From Conchocele bisecta (taxonomy: Eukaryota > Mollusca > Bivalvia > Lucinida > Thyasiridae): DNA of 64,000 nucleotides. The stretch lies in NCBI GenBank assembly GCA_029237695.1, contig CM055265.1, forward strand, positions 109,604,773 through 109,668,772, written 5' to 3'. Shown here piece after piece: positions 33,114 through 45,044 of the stretch. Every line of letters starts with the position of its first letter. The first letter of the stretch is position 1. A model generated the notes under the pieces. That model was not told the origin of the DNA, ran no database searches, and saw nothing but the letters and a program-made list of their open reading frames with translations. Made by a program: the position numbers and the translations under genes.

Positions 33114-33338
33114 ATACAGTACTATCTTCTATTATGTAATGGGCATTTTTATGTGTCACAGATTCAAATCTTCCACCTGTGAATGGAATGAGTGAAATAA
33201 CGCAATATAATGTAAACAAGTCATGTTTTTCAGCGAAAGATATCTTATATTTGCTTATTCTCTAGCATAAATCATTACCTGATAATTAGGATACCATACT
33301 GATGTCTTTTGATTTCAAGTGTAGCAGGTTCTGATCAG

Positions 33339-34405
33339 TTTGTTTGTTTGTTTATTGGGGTTTAATGGCCTATCAACAGCTAAGGTCATTAAGGCCAGGT
33401 CAATGGGTTAGGTACTAAATCCCATATATTTTACCTGTCCAAATAGGGGGACAATCCCAAAATAAGAACTGAATATTTACAATAAAACCAGATGGCGGCG
33501 GTCCGCATGTCGAGCCCGCCGAGGCATTTGATGGTCTCAGAGTGTATTTATTTGAAGTTTGATGCCCAATAAGTATACAAAGTTTCAAGCAAATCTGACT
33601 TACGGTTACAGAGATAGTAGGTATGTGAAAACTTTAACGCAAATTTTGACAGAAACTTTAACGCAAACTTCTAAGTCATTTGACCTTGACATAGGGGCAC
33701 AGGGGCCGCATGAGTGGGACACAGCATGAATATATGGATGATGACTAATAAGCATATGAAATTTCAAGTCAATGTGACTTAGGACTGCAGAGATATAAGG
33801 TATTTAAAAACTTTAACGCATATTTCGGAACGCAAACTTCTAAGTCATTTGACCTTGACCTTGGGCACAGGGGCCGCATGAGTGGGATACATCATGAATA
33901 CATGGATCATGATTAATAAGCATATGAAGTTTCAAGTCAATGTGACTTTTGGGTTTATGGGCTATTTGTTCTTTAAAAGATCAAAGGAATAGCCCCTAAA
34001 CTACAATAGGTTTTAGCGACTAACGGAATAAATCTATTGTATTCTATTGTCTTCGGCTCCTCCCCCTAGCCCCTAAACCCCCAATGTTAGCCCGGACGGA
34101 CAGACACACGCACAGACGGGTGCACGGACACCCGGACGTCATTGTGATCACTCTGTCTCGCTTTCCGCAAGCGGGCTCGACAAAAACTATATATTCAGCC
34201 CAGAAATTAGAATAATCCTGATCTGATGCCAGGTCCTTGCCACACCATAATCACTTGGCCCACTCCCAAAAGCAGTAGGATCAGTACTAATCTTACTACT
34301 TTATAATGGGAAATAACCCAATTCAACTTCCAGGTAACAAAAGAGCCAAAGATAAAAACGTACCTGCGGGCCAACCAGGTAAATCATGATTCTTATAAAG
34401 AGGAA
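33339..34405 (-). mobile_element. SINE split by F-like repeat
   Basis: SINE parts at 33339-33487 and 34183-34405. The 3' tail is (TTTG)n; the 5' head is missing. Confidence 0.75.
33488..34182 (+). mobile_element. F-like repeat inside the SINE
   Basis: It opens CCAGATGGCGGCGGTCCGC and closes GCTTTCCGCAAGCGGGCTCG. It contains two units of about 165 bp with TTTGACCTTGACATAGGGGC and GGGCACAGGGGCCGCATGAG. It interrupts the SINE between ATTTACAATAAAA and CAAAAACTATATATTCAGCC. Confidence 0.75.
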
Positions 34406-34408
34406 CCA

Positions 34409-34623
34409 GGGGTAAACTTTGTACGACTAAAATGTTCGTAAGTGCAAACTTATGATAGTCTGTAAATTTCACATTAACAATTATTGGATTTACATATATT
34501 GAGCATAGGCTGCATATGCAGCCTATGCTCAATAAATGTAAATCCATAAATTGAAATTTCCAGACGACCCTAAATTTGCACTTACGAACATTTTAGTAGT
34601 ACAAAGTTTAGTGAAACGACCCC
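34409..34623. mobile_element. Q-family MITE with CAG duplication
   Basis: CAG flanks both sides (34406-34408 and 34624-34626). Left GGTAAACTTTGTACGAC, right GTTTAGTGAAACGACCCC. The central hairpin GAGCATAGGCTGCATATGC is perfect. Confidence 0.9.
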
Positions 34624-34857
34624 CAGAACCAGTAAGAATTCCTGCCAGTCTCACAACTCTTATGTGTTTCCTAGCCTAGCCTGACAAAAACTTGATACCA
34701 AAAGACACAAGCTGGGCATTCTCTACATGTTTCTATGTGTGTATACAAATCCAAAAAGCCCAGTACCCTGGGACTTGCAGGTTTGCTTGCTGTGCTACTA
34801 GATCCTGAAATTGGTACCCCAGTGGTCTACTAGAAAAGTAAAACTATGGTGGAAGCC

Positions 34858-35332
34858 AAAAATGTTCTTTATAGGAATTAAATAAGTGTATAATTGTGTC
34901 ACTATTCCACCAGTTCTAAAAATTACGAGTGCCCGCTATACAGATATAATCATTTAGTTATATATATTTTACTGATAGCGACTCGCGGTGGTATCAGGCT
35001 ATTTTCATATGCAAATGAGACATGATATTTTAAAATTATTTATACTAATTAAATGCGTCACCTGAAAAAATAATGTTTTCGACAGATTATACAGTATGAT
35101 CAGTGCACATCAAAAACTAAATACAGAGAACAAATAGCAATGTCCGTTAACATTTTAAAGAAACACGGTTATCGCCCCTGATATCAGAGTGGAAATTTAC
35201 GTCGGATATAAAATGTATAATAATGCCAACCAATACGTGGGGTACAGGGGTTTATTTTGCCAAAAAATGTCTCAGATGATGTCTCTGATATAAAGAACCT
35301 TTTGTGCCTACTGAGTGGGCATGTACCTTTAA
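34858..35332. mobile_element. S-family MITE, left-truncated
   Basis: It starts AAAATGTTCTTTATAGGAAT and ends GTGGGCATGTACCTTTAA. The octamer-like TCATATGCAAATGAG is retained near 35007. Confidence 0.8.
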
Positions 35333-35386
35333 TAAAATATGATTTTAGATAATATTCAATAAGGCAAAACACATGCGCATGTTGCT

Positions 35387-35540
35387 AACCCTTTCAACCC
35401 TATAGGCCAGAAAGTCAACTTATGCAAACACTGTAGATCCAGATGAGCCGGCTCGTAACGAGCCGTCTCATCAGGATCTACAGCATTTGTCACTATTGTT
35501 CATCTATAAAAAAAATCACCATTTTGTCATCAATAGACCC
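35387..35540. mobile_element. P1 MITE, right-truncated
   Basis: TAACCCTTTCAACCCTATAG, then the hairpin GAGCCGGCTCGTAACGAGCC. Confidence 0.7.
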
Positions 35541-35605
35541 AAACTTAATAATAAATTTGAAAAAGTCAGTGTAGGATATCCATATGGTTGACAGAGTTGA
35601 CCATT

Positions 35606-35852
35606 TCAACACCACATGCCTGCATAGTGAGTGAGTGGTATTGGCAAAACGTGTAGATCCAGATGAGCCGGCTCGTGACGAGCCGTCTCATCAGGATCTT
35701 CACTTTTTGCAAGTAATTTTCATATTTTTAGAACGAAAACACCGCCTTTTCATAAATGGACTAGTCTGAAAATCATTTTGTGACGGTTAGATTGGTTGCA
35801 AAATTAACATAACAAAATCCATTCCAGTTACTAATTAGGGGTGAAAGGGTTA
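35606..35852. mobile_element. P1 MITE, reverse orientation
   Basis: It starts TTTCAACACCACATGCCTG and ends AATTAGGGGTGAAAGGG-TTA. The hairpin GAGCCGGCTCGTGACGAGCC is intact. The left TTAA is changed. Confidence 0.8.
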
Positions 35853-35957
35853 CTACATTATTGGTTATAATTGGTTATAGTGATAAAGTTGTGTCTGGGC
35901 TACAAACCAACACATACATGTATGGCAGCCCAGTGGGCAACATACCACATCATTTTA

Positions 35958-36528
35958 AAATTTGTCTGGAAATTTCAATTGATGGATTTGCATGTATTGA
36001 GCATAGGCTGCATATGCAATGTCAATAAATGTAAATCCAATAAATGTTTGCAAGAAAACATTGGTGAAGTGAAATTTACAGACTGTCATAATTATACACT
36101 TACGAACATTTTAGTCATACAAAGTTTAATAATTCCAGCACAAAAATATTTACACAATTCCCTAACATTTGATTGGTCCGTAGCAAGTCTCTGTCCAAAA
36201 TATATATCCCAGTAAACTCCCACGCCGAACTACTTTCCGTAACCGTGAGGCGCAGTTAAAATAATTCTTAAGAAAACGGAAAATAAACACATTTTCTTGA
36301 TGAATTTATTTCAAATGCTGGAATTATAAGGAATGAATGGCCTTTTTGTGGAATTTATCGGGCATATAAACTTGGAAAAGTCGCGGGAATACTGGACGAT
36401 GGCCTTCCGGCCATCGTCCAGTATTCCCGCGACTTTTCCAAGTTTATACCCCGATAAATTCCACAAAAAGGCCATTCATTCCTATAACGAACATTTTAGT
36501 CATACAAAGTTTAGTGAAACAGGCCCCT
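35958..36528. mobile_element. Q MITE split by V, with 27-bp duplication
   Basis: The Q parts are 35958-36128 and 36487-36528. The 27 bp 36102-36128 recur exactly at 36487-36513 (starting ACGAACATTTTAGTCATAC), bracketing V. Confidence 0.8.
36130..36483. mobile_element. V element with 155-bp palindrome
   Basis: 36329-36483 is a near-perfect inverted repeat with arms of about 76 bp (AGGAATGAATGGCCTTTTTG outermost, AAAGTCGCGGGAATACTGG inside). The left flank 36130-36328 is the reverse of 17100-17311. No frame is open throughout. Confidence 0.9.
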
Positions 36529-36689
36529 CATGTGTATGTGACTGTAGATGGGACCTTAGTTCTGTGTGACAAAATCTCAGCAACTTTGTATGTGTTGTTG
36601 CTGTTCAAATAAAGAGAATAACAGATTGCAAAAACAGATTTGCCGCCATTCTATCACATAGAACTAACGGGACCTATGGCTTTTTACGA

Positions 36690-36900
36690 CCAGTGTAGAA
36701 CCAGATCAACTTGCGCATCTGTGCAGTGTCAACAGCGGTCAGCACTATAATCCATCAGTGAACGCATGCTTCTAATAAATTGTAAACATGTACGTCAGGT
36801 GACAGAAGTGTGCGACCACTGAGAAATGGGGTTTATGACAATTGTGACCAATGTAGCTCCTGAGCTGCTCAGGAGCTACATTGGTCACAAATGTGATAAA
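36690..36900. mobile_element. Z-like element with hairpin
   Basis: Z-type motifs (GAGAAATGGGGTTTATGAC). The hairpin at about 36843-36892 pairs TTGTGACCAATGTAGCTCC with an exact complement. Confidence 0.65.
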
Positions 36901-36936
36901 ACCAATTTTCATAGTTGACTTCCCCACTGGTACCAC

Positions 36937-37402
36937 CTTAAAGATAAATAAAACAATATTTTTTTATTTCTTGAAATGGTAGAATTTGATATGAAATGAA
37001 TGCTGAAAACCGCATGCAAAAATACCAAATACTTCAAAAGTTTTGAAATGTTTAATTAGCTGACTATGACGTCATCAATGATCAATTATTTTTAAAATTA
37101 TTTATATTATTCTAATTTATATTTTCTGATTATTTTATTACATGTACATGAAATTAATAATATACAATGTATTATCAAATAAAGAACTATTTTTATTTTC
37201 ATTAATTCTTTTTTTTATTGTAATTGTTGGAAAATATTTGCATAAATTTGCATAAAATGTACAAATATGGAAACTTGCTTAACTTTTGATGAGATTAAAA
37301 ATGTTGGGTCAGGTTTTCTGCATGTGGTTTGAATTGCCATTATCTACCAGTTTACAAAACATATTTTGAAATTTATTTGTTCTATTTACTTCCCCTTTAA
37401 GT
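36937..37402. mobile_element. Possible AT-rich MITE with CRE palindrome
   Basis: Weakly inverted ends CTTAAAGATAAATAAAAC and (complemented) CTTAAAGGGGAAGTAAATAG. Very AT-rich. TGACGTCA, a perfect CREB/ATF-type site, is at about 37068. Confidence 0.35.
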
Positions 37403-37945
37403 TATCGTAGCGTGTCAAAAAATTTGTGAAAATGGACACGACATAAATCTAGAAACTTCACATGTACCATGCATTTATCTCTCAACCCTTTCGTTAGCAA
37501 TTACTGCAGCCTTCACAACAACACTGTGATAATTTCATTAATTTTCAAACAACACATAAAGAATTTTAAACTTGAGTAATCAATCCATCACATTTTGCAA
37601 TTCCAAAGGAAATTAATACCGGCAATCAAAACATCAATCATGTAAAAATTCCTCCAGTTTCATTTAACGGTAGCTTCCTCAGTTGCATGAACAGCGTTAA
37701 TCTTTATATAATTAACCGAGATATGATGTCTGCAGTGTTATCATATGGGAATACCTGTAGCAACATGTACATGAAAGACACTGAGTTCATGGTTAACATG
37801 AATGATAATATGAAACAATGTATTTAAGCACACCTCTTGATCTATGACGTGTACTATATATATCGTATCTGTGATTTCGCAACATGAAAATGCAACGCGA
37901 GCATAGTTAAGGTACAACAGGTGAACAGGTACAATTTGTGATTTA
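37403..37945. other. No feature recognised
   Basis: AT-rich single-copy-looking sequence without an exon or repeat boundary I can defend. Confidence 0.45.
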
Positions 37946-38009
37946 CAAACAGTGTAGATGCTGATCAGACTGCACATATGTGCAGTCTGATCAGCGTCTA
38001 CACTGTTTG
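37946..38009. repeat. 64-bp palindrome
   Basis: Two 32-bp arms (CAAACAGTGTAGATGCTGAT start) meet at CACATATGTG with a single mismatch. It uses the GATCAGACTGCACA motif of Z-type repeats. Confidence 0.85.
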
Positions 38010-38028
38010 CGATGATAATCTGAAATAT

Positions 38029-38223
38029 GTACAGTGCAACCTCTTTATTACAACAGCCACCCACAAGAAGACACTAAACTGGCTGTTGTATAGAGGCCTT
38101 TGCAGGTTAGATACCGTCCATAGGAATTTACATGTAACTGATTGGGAAACATAATACTGTCCGTTATATATAGAGAGGGAACTGTCTTAGAGAGGTGATC
38201 GTTGATGGAGATTCGACTGCACC
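38029..38223. mobile_element. Possible pogo-like MITE
   Basis: TACAGTGCAACCTCTTTATT at the left; GGAGATTCGACTGCA at the right. Internal CTGGCTGTTGTATAGAGG is complementary to the left end. Confidence 0.45.
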
Positions 38224-38451
38224 TGCAAACAGCGTAAATCCTCAACACTTCGAGCTGGATCTAACTGGTCACAAATGCCGTGACACACCATTTCGCATGC
38301 TTGGATTCACCTATCATAAGTAATGTGGATGAACAGCCTCACAAATTATGAACAGCTGATAAATTCCAGGTAAATATTACTCGTTCAGCTACAACAATAA
38401 AGCAATATGGTTGCATCCAACATGAGAAAATATGCCTTATCCACGTATAAC

Positions 38452-39046
38452 TAGTTTCATTCTGAGGATACGCCTTGTTGTTTGTGGAAAATCCAAAATA
38501 TTTTCTTTAACTGTGCTTGGAAGTATATATCACACCCGCCATTTGAACCGTCTCACCGTGTTTCATTCTGAGGATACGCCATTTTGTTAGTGGAAAATCC
38601 AAAATATTTTCTTTACCTGCGCTTAGAAGTATATATCGCATCCACCATTTGAACTGTCTCGCCAAGATGGTTCAAATGAGTGGTCACAACATATACTTTC
38701 ATTCAGAAATAATGTGAATAACAAGAAAGAAATAACACTGATGGAGATGTAACCATCCAGAACACAAATTTCTAAGTCATGTGACCTTGACCTTGAGCAC
38801 AGGGGATGCATGGGTGGGTTATGGAATGAAAATGTGGGCGATAACAAATAAGTATAATATATACTAGTATGATGTTTCGAGCAATTCTGACTTACAATAA
38901 CAGATTGTAGCTATCGAAAAACTTGAAAGCAAATCTAGGATGATGGACAAGCAAAGCAGATGGACATACAAACATGGTGGGGACTACACGTACCCCAAAA
39001 ATATTTAAAAAAAATAATACCCGTAAAAGTGTATTCCAAATGTAAT
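38452..39046. mobile_element. P2 cluster with F-like insertion
   Basis: Two successive copies of the P2 left part (CTGAGGATACGCC at about 38462 and 38569); the second continues to the hairpin (GAACTGTCTCGCCAAGATGG). At 38760-38995 F-like sequence (GTGACCTTGACCTTGAGCAC) breaks the right side, and P2 resumes with ATACCCGTAAAAGTGTATTC. Confidence 0.6.
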
Positions 39047-39416
39047 TCATTACTAATTTCATGACGAAGTCTTGCAATTTCACTTCAAGTTCATGGCTTT
39101 TCTCAGAAATGGATGTACTTTTAAAGTAATTCATTGCCACCACAGTAGTAGTTAATAAATTTACATTGTTCCGGTAGCATATCCACTGAATTTCTTTAAA
39201 AAACGCTGGACAAGTAGAACAAAATTGCCAAAGCTGAGTATATTCAAGTAGATTTGGTTACACGGGATTGGTCAGTACAAGGGTACAAGGGCAGATACAG
39301 CCACAAGAGCCCCGAGGCAAATTTGTCATCCTGACATACGTAAAAGCTGTGACCATATTGTTGTCACAGAAGTATGTTCAACACCGCAGAAATTCTTATA
39401 TACAAGTTATCCCACA

Positions 39417-39665
39417 TTAACCCTTTCACCCCGAAGTAACTGGAATGGAATTTTATTTATTAATTTTCCAACCAATCCACTCATCACAAAATGATTTTCA
39501 GACTAGTCCATTTATGAAAAGGTGGTGTTTTTGTTCTTAAAAATATGAAAATTATTTGCAAAAAAGTGCAGATCCTGATGAGACGGCTCGTCATGAGCCG
39601 GCTCATCAGGATCTACACTGTTTGCCAATACCATTATACAGGCCTGTTGTGTTGTGGTGTTGACA
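39417..39665. mobile_element. P1 MITE, right end lost
   Basis: TTAA-CCCTTTCACCCCG; hairpin GAGACGGCTCGTCATGAGCC; the end reads GTGGTGTTGACA without GGG-TTAA. Confidence 0.8.
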
Positions 39666-40034
39666 TTTTCAGAGTAAATGAACAATAAAGTTACGCTCGG
39701 TACAAAAATATAGAACTCACCCGTTGGGGAAAAGTGCGGCCATGTTAAGTCACGGGCATACAGTATACTAGTGCCACCATCAATAGATTACAGGCGGATA
39801 GCAGACTCTGGCTACTAAATCATTCATGGGTCCCTGTATCAATATGTCATCATAATTACCTAGTCAGTGCACATGTGTGGATACTACATCCATCGTAAAT
39901 AATTCACTTGATTGATTGATTGTCGGCCACGGTCGGAGAAAATCGGGCTTATTGCATTTGCGCAGCGCAGCGCAGTCTGGTCAGGGTCTTCACTGTTCAC
40001 AATTCAGTCAGAAAAGCTTTGTTTTGGCTTATAT

Positions 40035-40257
40035 TTAAAGGTACATGCCCACTCAGTCGGCACAAACTGTTCTTTATAGGAATTAGATAAGTGTATAATT
40101 GTGTCACTATTCCACCAGTTCTAAAAGTTATAAGTGGCCGCTATGCAGGTATAATCATTTAGTAATATTATTTTACTGATAGTGGCTCGCGGTGGTATCA
40201 GGCTATTTTCATATGCAAATGAGGCATGGTATTTTTTAATTATTTATACTAATTAAA
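40035..40257. mobile_element. S-family MITE, right half missing
   Basis: It begins TTAAAGGTACATGCCCACTC and stops after TTTATACTAATTAAA. The octamer-like motif is present near 40209. Confidence 0.8.
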
Positions 40258-40689
40258 TTGGAATTGGCTCAAACACCTTCCATACCAGTCAGTAAAGCAT
40301 ACATTATGTATGAAGTATTATTTGTGAGGCTGCATGACTGGGGCATAGGAGCAAGATCTACACTGGATTATTCACAGCATGACCCATATAGGTTTCACAC
40401 CCCTGTATGTTTGTGGCACAAGAAATCATGTGATAGTTATGATGCCGTATCAACAGTAAAAGCGTATATTGGCACCCAATAATTTTCAGTTTTACATAAA
40501 TTTGCATGGGCAGACCCGGCAAGCGCCCCCCCTAAAATTCGCCGAGTAATTATTTTTTTACAAGTTACAAGGCACGTTATTTGCTCCAAAATGCGCCAGA
40601 ACGCAGGAAATGCGATTTCAAAATAATTTCCGGGGGGTAATGACCCCGGACCCCCTTAGCGGTATCCCGAGCTCTGCTCGGTTTACGTT

Positions 40690-41165
40690 ACGCCCCCCAT
40701 AACCCGAAATCCTGGATCCGCGCCTGATTTGTTACATATATCTTACAAAGACAAAACACCCACATGATGAAAAGTATGAAAACAGCATTTCTAAGTAATT
40801 TGACTTTGACCTTGGACATGAAGGCCGCATGGGTGTGGTATGGAATGAAAATATGAATGATGATAAGGAAGTATATGAAGTTTGAAGTCAATCAGTCTTA
40901 CCGTTGCAGAGATAATGGGTACCCAAAAACTTTAACGCAAATCTTACGGATGCAAATTTCAAAGTAATTTGACATTGACCTTGGACATGAAGGCCGCATG
41001 GATGTGGTAAGGAATGAAAATATGGATGATGATAGGGAAGTATATGAAGTTTGCAGTCAATCCGACTAACCGTTGCAGAGATAATGGGTACCCGAAAACT
41101 TTAACGCGAATGGACAAACGGATGGACGGAATTACGAAAACTATACATGTATACATGTACCCATC
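40690..41165 (+). repeat. F-like tandem repeat
   Basis: Two units of about 170-180 bp share CTTGGACATGAAGGCCGCAT and GTTGCAGAGATAATGGGTAC, ending in a GGACAAACGGATGGACGG tract. Confidence 0.75.
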
Positions 41166-41220
41166 GACATATTTCGTATAACTATCAAGATTCAAGTGTG
41201 TTTATCAGGAATCTACATGG

Positions 41221-41604
41221 CAGGGCTCCAGATAAGGAATTAGTAATTGAGTATTGTCACTCCATCATTTCTGAAGTAATTTCAAAATTTTAATTGTGTA
41301 AAATAGAATCACACTACTGTTTACACATCAGCAGACCGCACTTAATGAATAGTTTGCTTCTAAATGAAGCTTCTAATGTCCTCTAATGTCCAAGGAGACA
41401 ATTCTAATGAAATACCAAGAAGTGTTTTCATGGAAAAATAAGAAAATATGCTATATTTGTGGTCTGTTTATTGTTTTCTGTAGCATGATCAAGATACCAC
41501 AAATTTTTAATTGCTTTTTGATGCTCACTACTTCTGATTTCAATTGGGTTTTTGGCAATTTTAATTGGGTATTTACGCAAATACGCAGCTTATCCGGAGC
41601 ACTG
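41221..41604 (+). mobile_element. CAGAGCTCC MITE, subfamily A
   Basis: CAGGGCTCCAGATAAGG to CTTATCCGGAGCACTG. TACATGG flanks both sides (41214-41220 and 41605-41611). A short internal duplication (TTCTAA...TGTCC) lies near 41370. Confidence 0.9.
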
Positions 41605-42079
41605 TACATGGAATAAGGCTCATTTTGTCAGATTATGACCTACGTTTGTGTTTTCAATTTGAACCAACATTGTTACAACCAACCTATATACCTACTGGAG
41701 CAGTGTATATGTAGTAGCAACAGATTGTGAATTAATTAAAGCAGCTACTGAACAAGATCAGGCCAGGTTGTAAAATGGCCATAAATCAATCCCGCACTAA
41801 AACTGTCTGGCACGCAAAGCATAATATAATAATTATTGGCTAATAATTACGACTTTCATCAAAGCCTTTCACAAAGATAAAATGAGTTTCAAAGGTGACT
41901 CCCTAACAGATGTCATCAGTTATTCATTAGGCTAATTACAGGGGTTTATTTTTTATCTGCTGGATCTAATGTTAATGAAACAAGATGGAAACAATGCATG
42001 TTGATGCACATATAAACGACATAGGTTTGGAGCCCAAACATAAGTAGTTTTCAGAAAGCCCTTGGAGTTTATATACCTG

Positions 42080-42311
42080 GGGCCCGTTTCACTAAACTTT
42101 GTGCGACTAAAGTATTCGCAAGTGCAAATTTAGGATTGTCTGGAAATTTCAATTGATGGATTTACATTTATTGAGCATAGGCTGCCTATGCTCAATAAAT
42201 GTAACTCCAATACTTGTTTACAAGAAAACATTTTTAATGTGAAATTTACAGACTTTCATAATTATGCCCTTACAGACATTTTAGTTGTACAAAGTTTAGT
42301 GAAACGGCCCC
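42080..42311. mobile_element. Q-family MITE with CTG duplication
   Basis: CTG at 42077-42079 and 42312-42314. Ends GGGCCCGTTTCACTAAAC and GTTTAGTGAAACGGCCCC. The hairpin has lost about 8 bp from its centre. Confidence 0.9.
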
Positions 42312-42520
42312 CTGGCCAAGTAAGCCTTCGGCAATTGGTTTCCTCAAATGGTAACCATAAATATAACTCCAATACTTGTTTACAAGAAAACATTTTTAAT
42401 GTGAAATTTACAGACTTTCATAATTATGCCCTTACAGACATTTTAGTTGTACAAAGTTTAGTGAAACGGCCCCCTGGCCAAGTAAGCCTTCGGCAATTGG
42501 TTTCCTCAAATGGTAACCAT
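42197..42520 (+). repeat. 162-bp tandem duplication across Q edge
   Basis: The segment ending GGTTTCCTCAAATGGTAACC ends at 42358 and again at 42520, exactly 162 bp apart; the unit spans the right half of Q plus about 45 bp of flank. Near-identity points to a recent event. The long plus-strand frame here results from the duplication. Confidence 0.9.
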
Positions 42521-42741
42521 CGACGAAAGCAAATGCCGAAGGCTTATTTGGCCAGGTATAGAAACTCCAAGGACTTTAACTCCACTAAATGCAGCTATCT
42601 GGCTGCTATGCTTGATGATATGCACAAAATAATCATCAAAGGTTACATGAACGTAACATGTTGACAACATTTCAACATGAGTCATACTGCTGATCAACTC
42701 ATTGGTTAAACAGCCTAATGTTTTAACACATTATAGACCAG

Positions 42742-43269
42742 TTTTTTGTTTGTTTTCTCAGGTTTACTGGTCTATCAACAGCTATGGTCATGTAAGGCCG
42801 GGTTAATGGGTTTAGTACTAAATCCCATATATTATCTGTACAATATTTACATTAAACTACACAGTGTTGTGCCTAGAGCGAGCCCGGGGGACATTTTCCC
42901 ACCTAAATTGTCCATGTCCCTTAAAATTTCAAAATCTCCCTTTTATTTTAATACAAAAAGGGCACAAAATCTGACATTGTCCCTCCGAAAGTGAGACCTA
43001 GGCACAACCCTGCTACATATTCAGCCCCTGAAATCAGAATAATCCTGATCTGATTCCAGGTCCTCGTCACACCAGAAGCACTTGGCCCCCTCCCAAAAGC
43101 AGTAAGATCAGTATAATCTTACTACTTTTATAATAGGAAATAACCCAATTCAACTCCCAGGTAACAAGAGCCAAAGATAAAAGGGCCAAACCAGGCAAAT
43201 TGTGGTTCATATAAGGAGGAACCCCTACCGTTAATTTACACCGTCGCGTTCGCCCGACCATCCACCCAC
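42742..43269 (-). mobile_element. SINE with 11-bp duplication, interrupted
   Basis: TTATAGACCAG flanks both sides (42731-42741 and 43270-43280). The body is complete to the head TTTACACCGTCGCGTTCGCC and is interrupted by a hAT-like MITE at about 42861-43012. Confidence 0.9.
42861..43012. mobile_element. hAT-like MITE inside the SINE
   Basis: The ends CAGTGTTGTGCCTAG and CTAGGCACAACCCTG are inverted; CTACA lies on both outer sides. CAGNG-type ends fit hAT elements. Length is 152 bp with no frame. Confidence 0.75.
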
Positions 43270-43280
43270 TTATAGACCAG

Positions 43281-43523
43281 GGGGCCGTTTCATTAAACTT
43301 TGTACAACTAAAATGTTCGTAAGTGCAAATTTATGATAGTCTGTAAATTTCAAATTAACAATCTTTTCTTGTAAACAATTGATGGATTTACATTTATTGA
43401 GCATAGGCTGCATATGCAGCCTATGCTCAATAAATGTAAATACATCAATTGAAGTGTCCAGACAATTCTCTAAATTTGCACTAACGAACATTTTAGACGT
43501 ACGAAGTTTAGTGAAACGGGCCC
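43281..43523. mobile_element. Q-family MITE with CAG duplication
   Basis: CAG at 43278-43280 and 43524-43526. The arms around GAGCATAGGCTGCATATGC are exact for over 30 bp. Confidence 0.9.
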
Positions 43524-43526
43524 CAG

Positions 43527-43985
43527 TGTTATAAATATGGTTTACAAAATTGGAAAATCAGGAGTAACTTCGCTGAAAAATCAGGACTTTGTCAGTTTTA
43601 CCTCATGTTGCTTAATTTAACAACGAACAAAGATTCCGCCAATTCAAACATCAAGGATGCCCTGAAAGTTGTTGTAAAAGAACTTACTCATGATTCTCCA
43701 AGCTTGGTAACCTATTTGTGGCCGTGACTGGAGACTGGCTGTTTTTGTGGCGATCACAGACGATCACAAACATAATATCCCTTTAGCGAAACAGGTGTGC
43801 AATTTATGTGCATAGGTGACCATCAAAACTGGCAGAAGTGTCATAATTATGAGCATTTAACCCAGTTCATGTGAGGGACAGCAGTAAATGTGATGAAAAA
43901 TTGACAGTTTATTGGTAATCAGATATTAAGTAAAATTTTGTAAATACAAACATGTCAAGAAAACCACCTACAGTAGCAACATACA
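43527..43985. other. No intact feature; Z trace
   Basis: A short Z-like end (TTGTGGCCGTGACTGGAGAC) lies near 43718. Otherwise unassigned. Confidence 0.4.
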
Positions 43986-44222
43986 ACAAGAGTGACGAAG
44001 GTCACAATACACGCCTGTCGAGGCAAGGCCAGTCAGCAAGGGGAGATAAGTCACTGAAAACCAATAGGCTTCTTCATCTTGCCGTGATAAACATGTACAC
44101 CAAATATGGTTACGATACGTCAAGTAGAACTCTAGTTATTGCGTGGACAAGCTGTGCCCGCCCGCCTGTACAAGGGGAATACATAATACGTCCTGTTTTT
44201 TTTCAAACGGGTGTATAAAAAG
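43986..44222 (+). mobile_element. G-family repeat
   Basis: ACAAGAGTGACGAAGGTCAC, then GCCTGTCGAGGCAAGGCCAG and CTTCATCTTGCCGTGATAAA, matching 19215-19684 without the tandem expansion. Confidence 0.7.
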
Positions 44223-45044
44223 GAAGTAACAGGGATTTATTCTATTGCTGGCTTTATGTCAGATAACGAATGAGTGGTGGGGGCCCGAGAGTGCCAAATA
44301 CCACCTACCAATGATGTGAGGTTGCCTCCCATACCTCCACTATCAAGAAGTATCTATCCATACAGTTGGACACCACTTTACAACAACCTCTCTTTAACCA
44401 CTATTAGTTTGTTTCCAAATTGGATAAATACCTACATCTATTTAACCTTCATACAACATCCACGTCTCTACAGCAGCCAGGTTCATGTCTTCCAATGGGT
44501 GGCTGTTGCAGAGAGTACATATACCATATAACTTTCTAGAGCACCATATACGTGATGTTACAGGTTACATTACAATCATCTGGTGAAGCTCCAAATATTC
44601 ATACTCATGTGGAGACAAAATTTCCTAAAGCTAATCATATATCTTCTACTTATCTGCCACATGAAAAATAGTAGGCTTAAATCTTACTTACTGTTCTGTA
44701 AAACATGAAACGCAATATCCACCTTCATGGTCTTTGAAACACTTTACAAAACACTGAAGTTAAAATAATGTAAACCTATCCCACAACAAATTATATATAC
44801 AGAGCGGTAAACCATAACAATGTACCTTAGCGGCTATGTAGACGGATGCTGGCCAACCAGGATTTAGCTATTCCATGCTTACGATCATTCACCCTTTATT
44901 TGAATATTCAGTCTCAAAATTGTTATTATTATTCAATATAAATCTGTTTACTGATCCACACCGTTTACTACGGTACTTACATTGCAGGGTGACTGAACTA
45001 TCCACTATGTGAGTGACCATACGGCCGATATCATTAACGGTCAA
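44223..45044. other. No feature recognised
   Basis: No terminal repeats and no exon that I can defend. Confidence 0.45.

Noticed and set aside
37068..37075. CREB/ATF regulatory site TGACGTCA
   Set aside because: A single 8-bp palindrome inside a possible MITE is not evidence of regulation.
42188..42664. 158-codon frame with two identical halves
   Set aside because: It is created by the 162-bp tandem duplication (54 codons) of a Q MITE and is not a gene.
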